DNA from: Thermoplasmatota archaeon
Lineage (GTDB): Archaea; Thermoplasmatota; Thermoplasmata; UBA10834
Direction of reading: 5' to 3'
DNA: 64,000 nt
NCBI GenBank assembly: GCA_018818785.1
Contig: JAHIRF010000012.1
Coordinates: 38,259 to 102,258 of the forward strand
A program made the position numbers and the translations under genes. Below are positions 63,804 to 64,000 of this stretch, piece by piece. How positions within the stretch are numbered: the first letter of the stretch is position 1; each line of letters starts with the position of its first letter. The notes beneath the pieces were generated by a model that saw nothing but the letters and a program-made list of their open reading frames with translations, did not search any database and had not been told where the DNA came from.

Positions 63804-64000
63804 TTACCTCTTTTCTGCAATCGAATCTTGCGTCGAGAGGAGGAGTCTCCACAGAGGGAAAAGGGTGATAGCGACATCGCCTAGTTCCATGGTTCCATCC
63901 CTGTCTTTCGTAACAAGATAGGCTCTGCTGCAGCCATGCACATCGCAGAACCTCGCGAGTCCCTTCGCGTCAGATTTGTAGATGCTGGTCTGGTACTTCA
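63804..64000 (-). CDS. C-terminal end of an archaeal AAA-type ATPase (DUF4143-like), partial
   Basis: The minus-strand frame runs from the window edge to TAA at 63804-63806. About 64 residues are seen: KYQTSIYKSDAKGLARFCDV, YLVTKDRDG and ITLFPLWRLLL. This resembles the C-terminal nuclease-like (DUF4143) end of the large archaeal family of predicted AAA ATPases, with the pattern of LxxFxxxH...AYLVTKD...PxWxxLL. The N-terminal ATPase part is outside the window. It lies beyond att site 3 and so probably belongs to the original chromosome. Confidence 0.6.
   Translation of the reverse strand, partial: KYQTSIYKSDAKGLARFCDVHGCSRAYLVTKDRDGTMELGDVAITLFPLWRLLLSTQDSIAEKR

Overview
This window is archaeal chromosome, most likely from the class Thermoplasmata (Methanomassiliicoccales-like or an uncultured relative). 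The evidence is a DNA polymerase D large subunit, an Rpo3 with ferredoxin-type cysteines, archaeal-type alanyl-tRNA synthetase, archaeal ribosomal proteins S11/S4/S13, many start codons lying about 25 nt after a TATA box (leaderless style), and a 23S rRNA gene standing alone without 16S or 5S, as is known for Thermoplasmatales. The genus cannot be fixed from sequence reading alone.

Layout. Positions 1-31.4 kb are housekeeping chromosome. They hold a ModE-HTH/Nudix fusion (cut by the window edge), urocanase, a NOG1-like GTPase, an ATP-cone protein, PolD large subunit, the Rpo3-S11-S4-S13 group, a nickel ECF-type importer (nikMN-nikQ-nikO) divergent from NikR, a VIT1-like transporter, AlaRS, an FAD oxidoreductase and two zinc-ribbon membrane proteins. 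These are followed by the 23S rRNA gene on the minus strand, which carries a 254-nt ORF-less group I intron at E. coli position 1931. After it come a phosphatase, a HAD hydrolase, sucCD, a Rab/Ras-like GTPase with a probable partner, a metallo-beta-lactamase-fold hydrolase, TsaC/Sua5 and methionine aminopeptidase.

Positions 31.5-63.75 kb are a mosaic genomic island integrated at the 3' end of a tRNA-Leu(CAA) gene. The last bases of the tRNA gene are repeated at 61.69 kb and again at 63.73 kb, giving three att-like copies. Next to the tRNA lie a ribbon-helix-helix/coiled-coil gene and a tyrosine recombinase with overlapping reading frames. The first third of the island (31.6-44 kb) holds a Gp37/Gp68-type three-Cys radical-SAM-like protein facing its usual partner TcmP, membrane and zinc-ribbon proteins, a metallophosphoesterase with its motifs in permuted order, a four-copy dispersed repeat, and a gene split by an intact IS21-family element (41,541-43,747, 6-bp target duplication).

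The remainder of the island (about 44.3-61.5 kb) is visibly more A+T-rich and looks like an uncharacterised archaeal natural-product or modified-peptide gene cluster built from two divergent transcription units. Leftward genes are an MFS exporter, a second-type (bacterial-like) ThrRS with altered editing-site residues, a small nucleotidyltransferase, a B12-type radical SAM protein, a nucleoside phosphorylase, a VOC protein and an RpiB-like isomerase. Rightward genes are a PqqD-type peptide-recognition protein, a nucleotidyltransferase/HEPN-like protein, a diverged SucC/SucD pair that has lost the CoA-binding loop, an NDP-sugar epimerase-like SDR, a B12-binding radical SAM enzyme, a SPASM radical SAM enzyme, an iron-sulfur flavoprotein and an adenine phosphoribosyltransferase-like protein. 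A plausible reading, which is inference, is as follows. PqqD and the SPASM enzyme act on a peptide. The ATP-grasp pair activates a carboxylate without CoA. The phosphorylase and phosphoribosyltransferase remove 5'-deoxyadenosine and related by-products of the three radical SAM enzymes. ThrRS supplies resistance or an activated amino acid, and the MFS protein exports the product. A 2-kb cassette with a secreted beta-helix protein sits between the second and third att copies, and chromosome resumes with the end of an AAA-ATPase gene.
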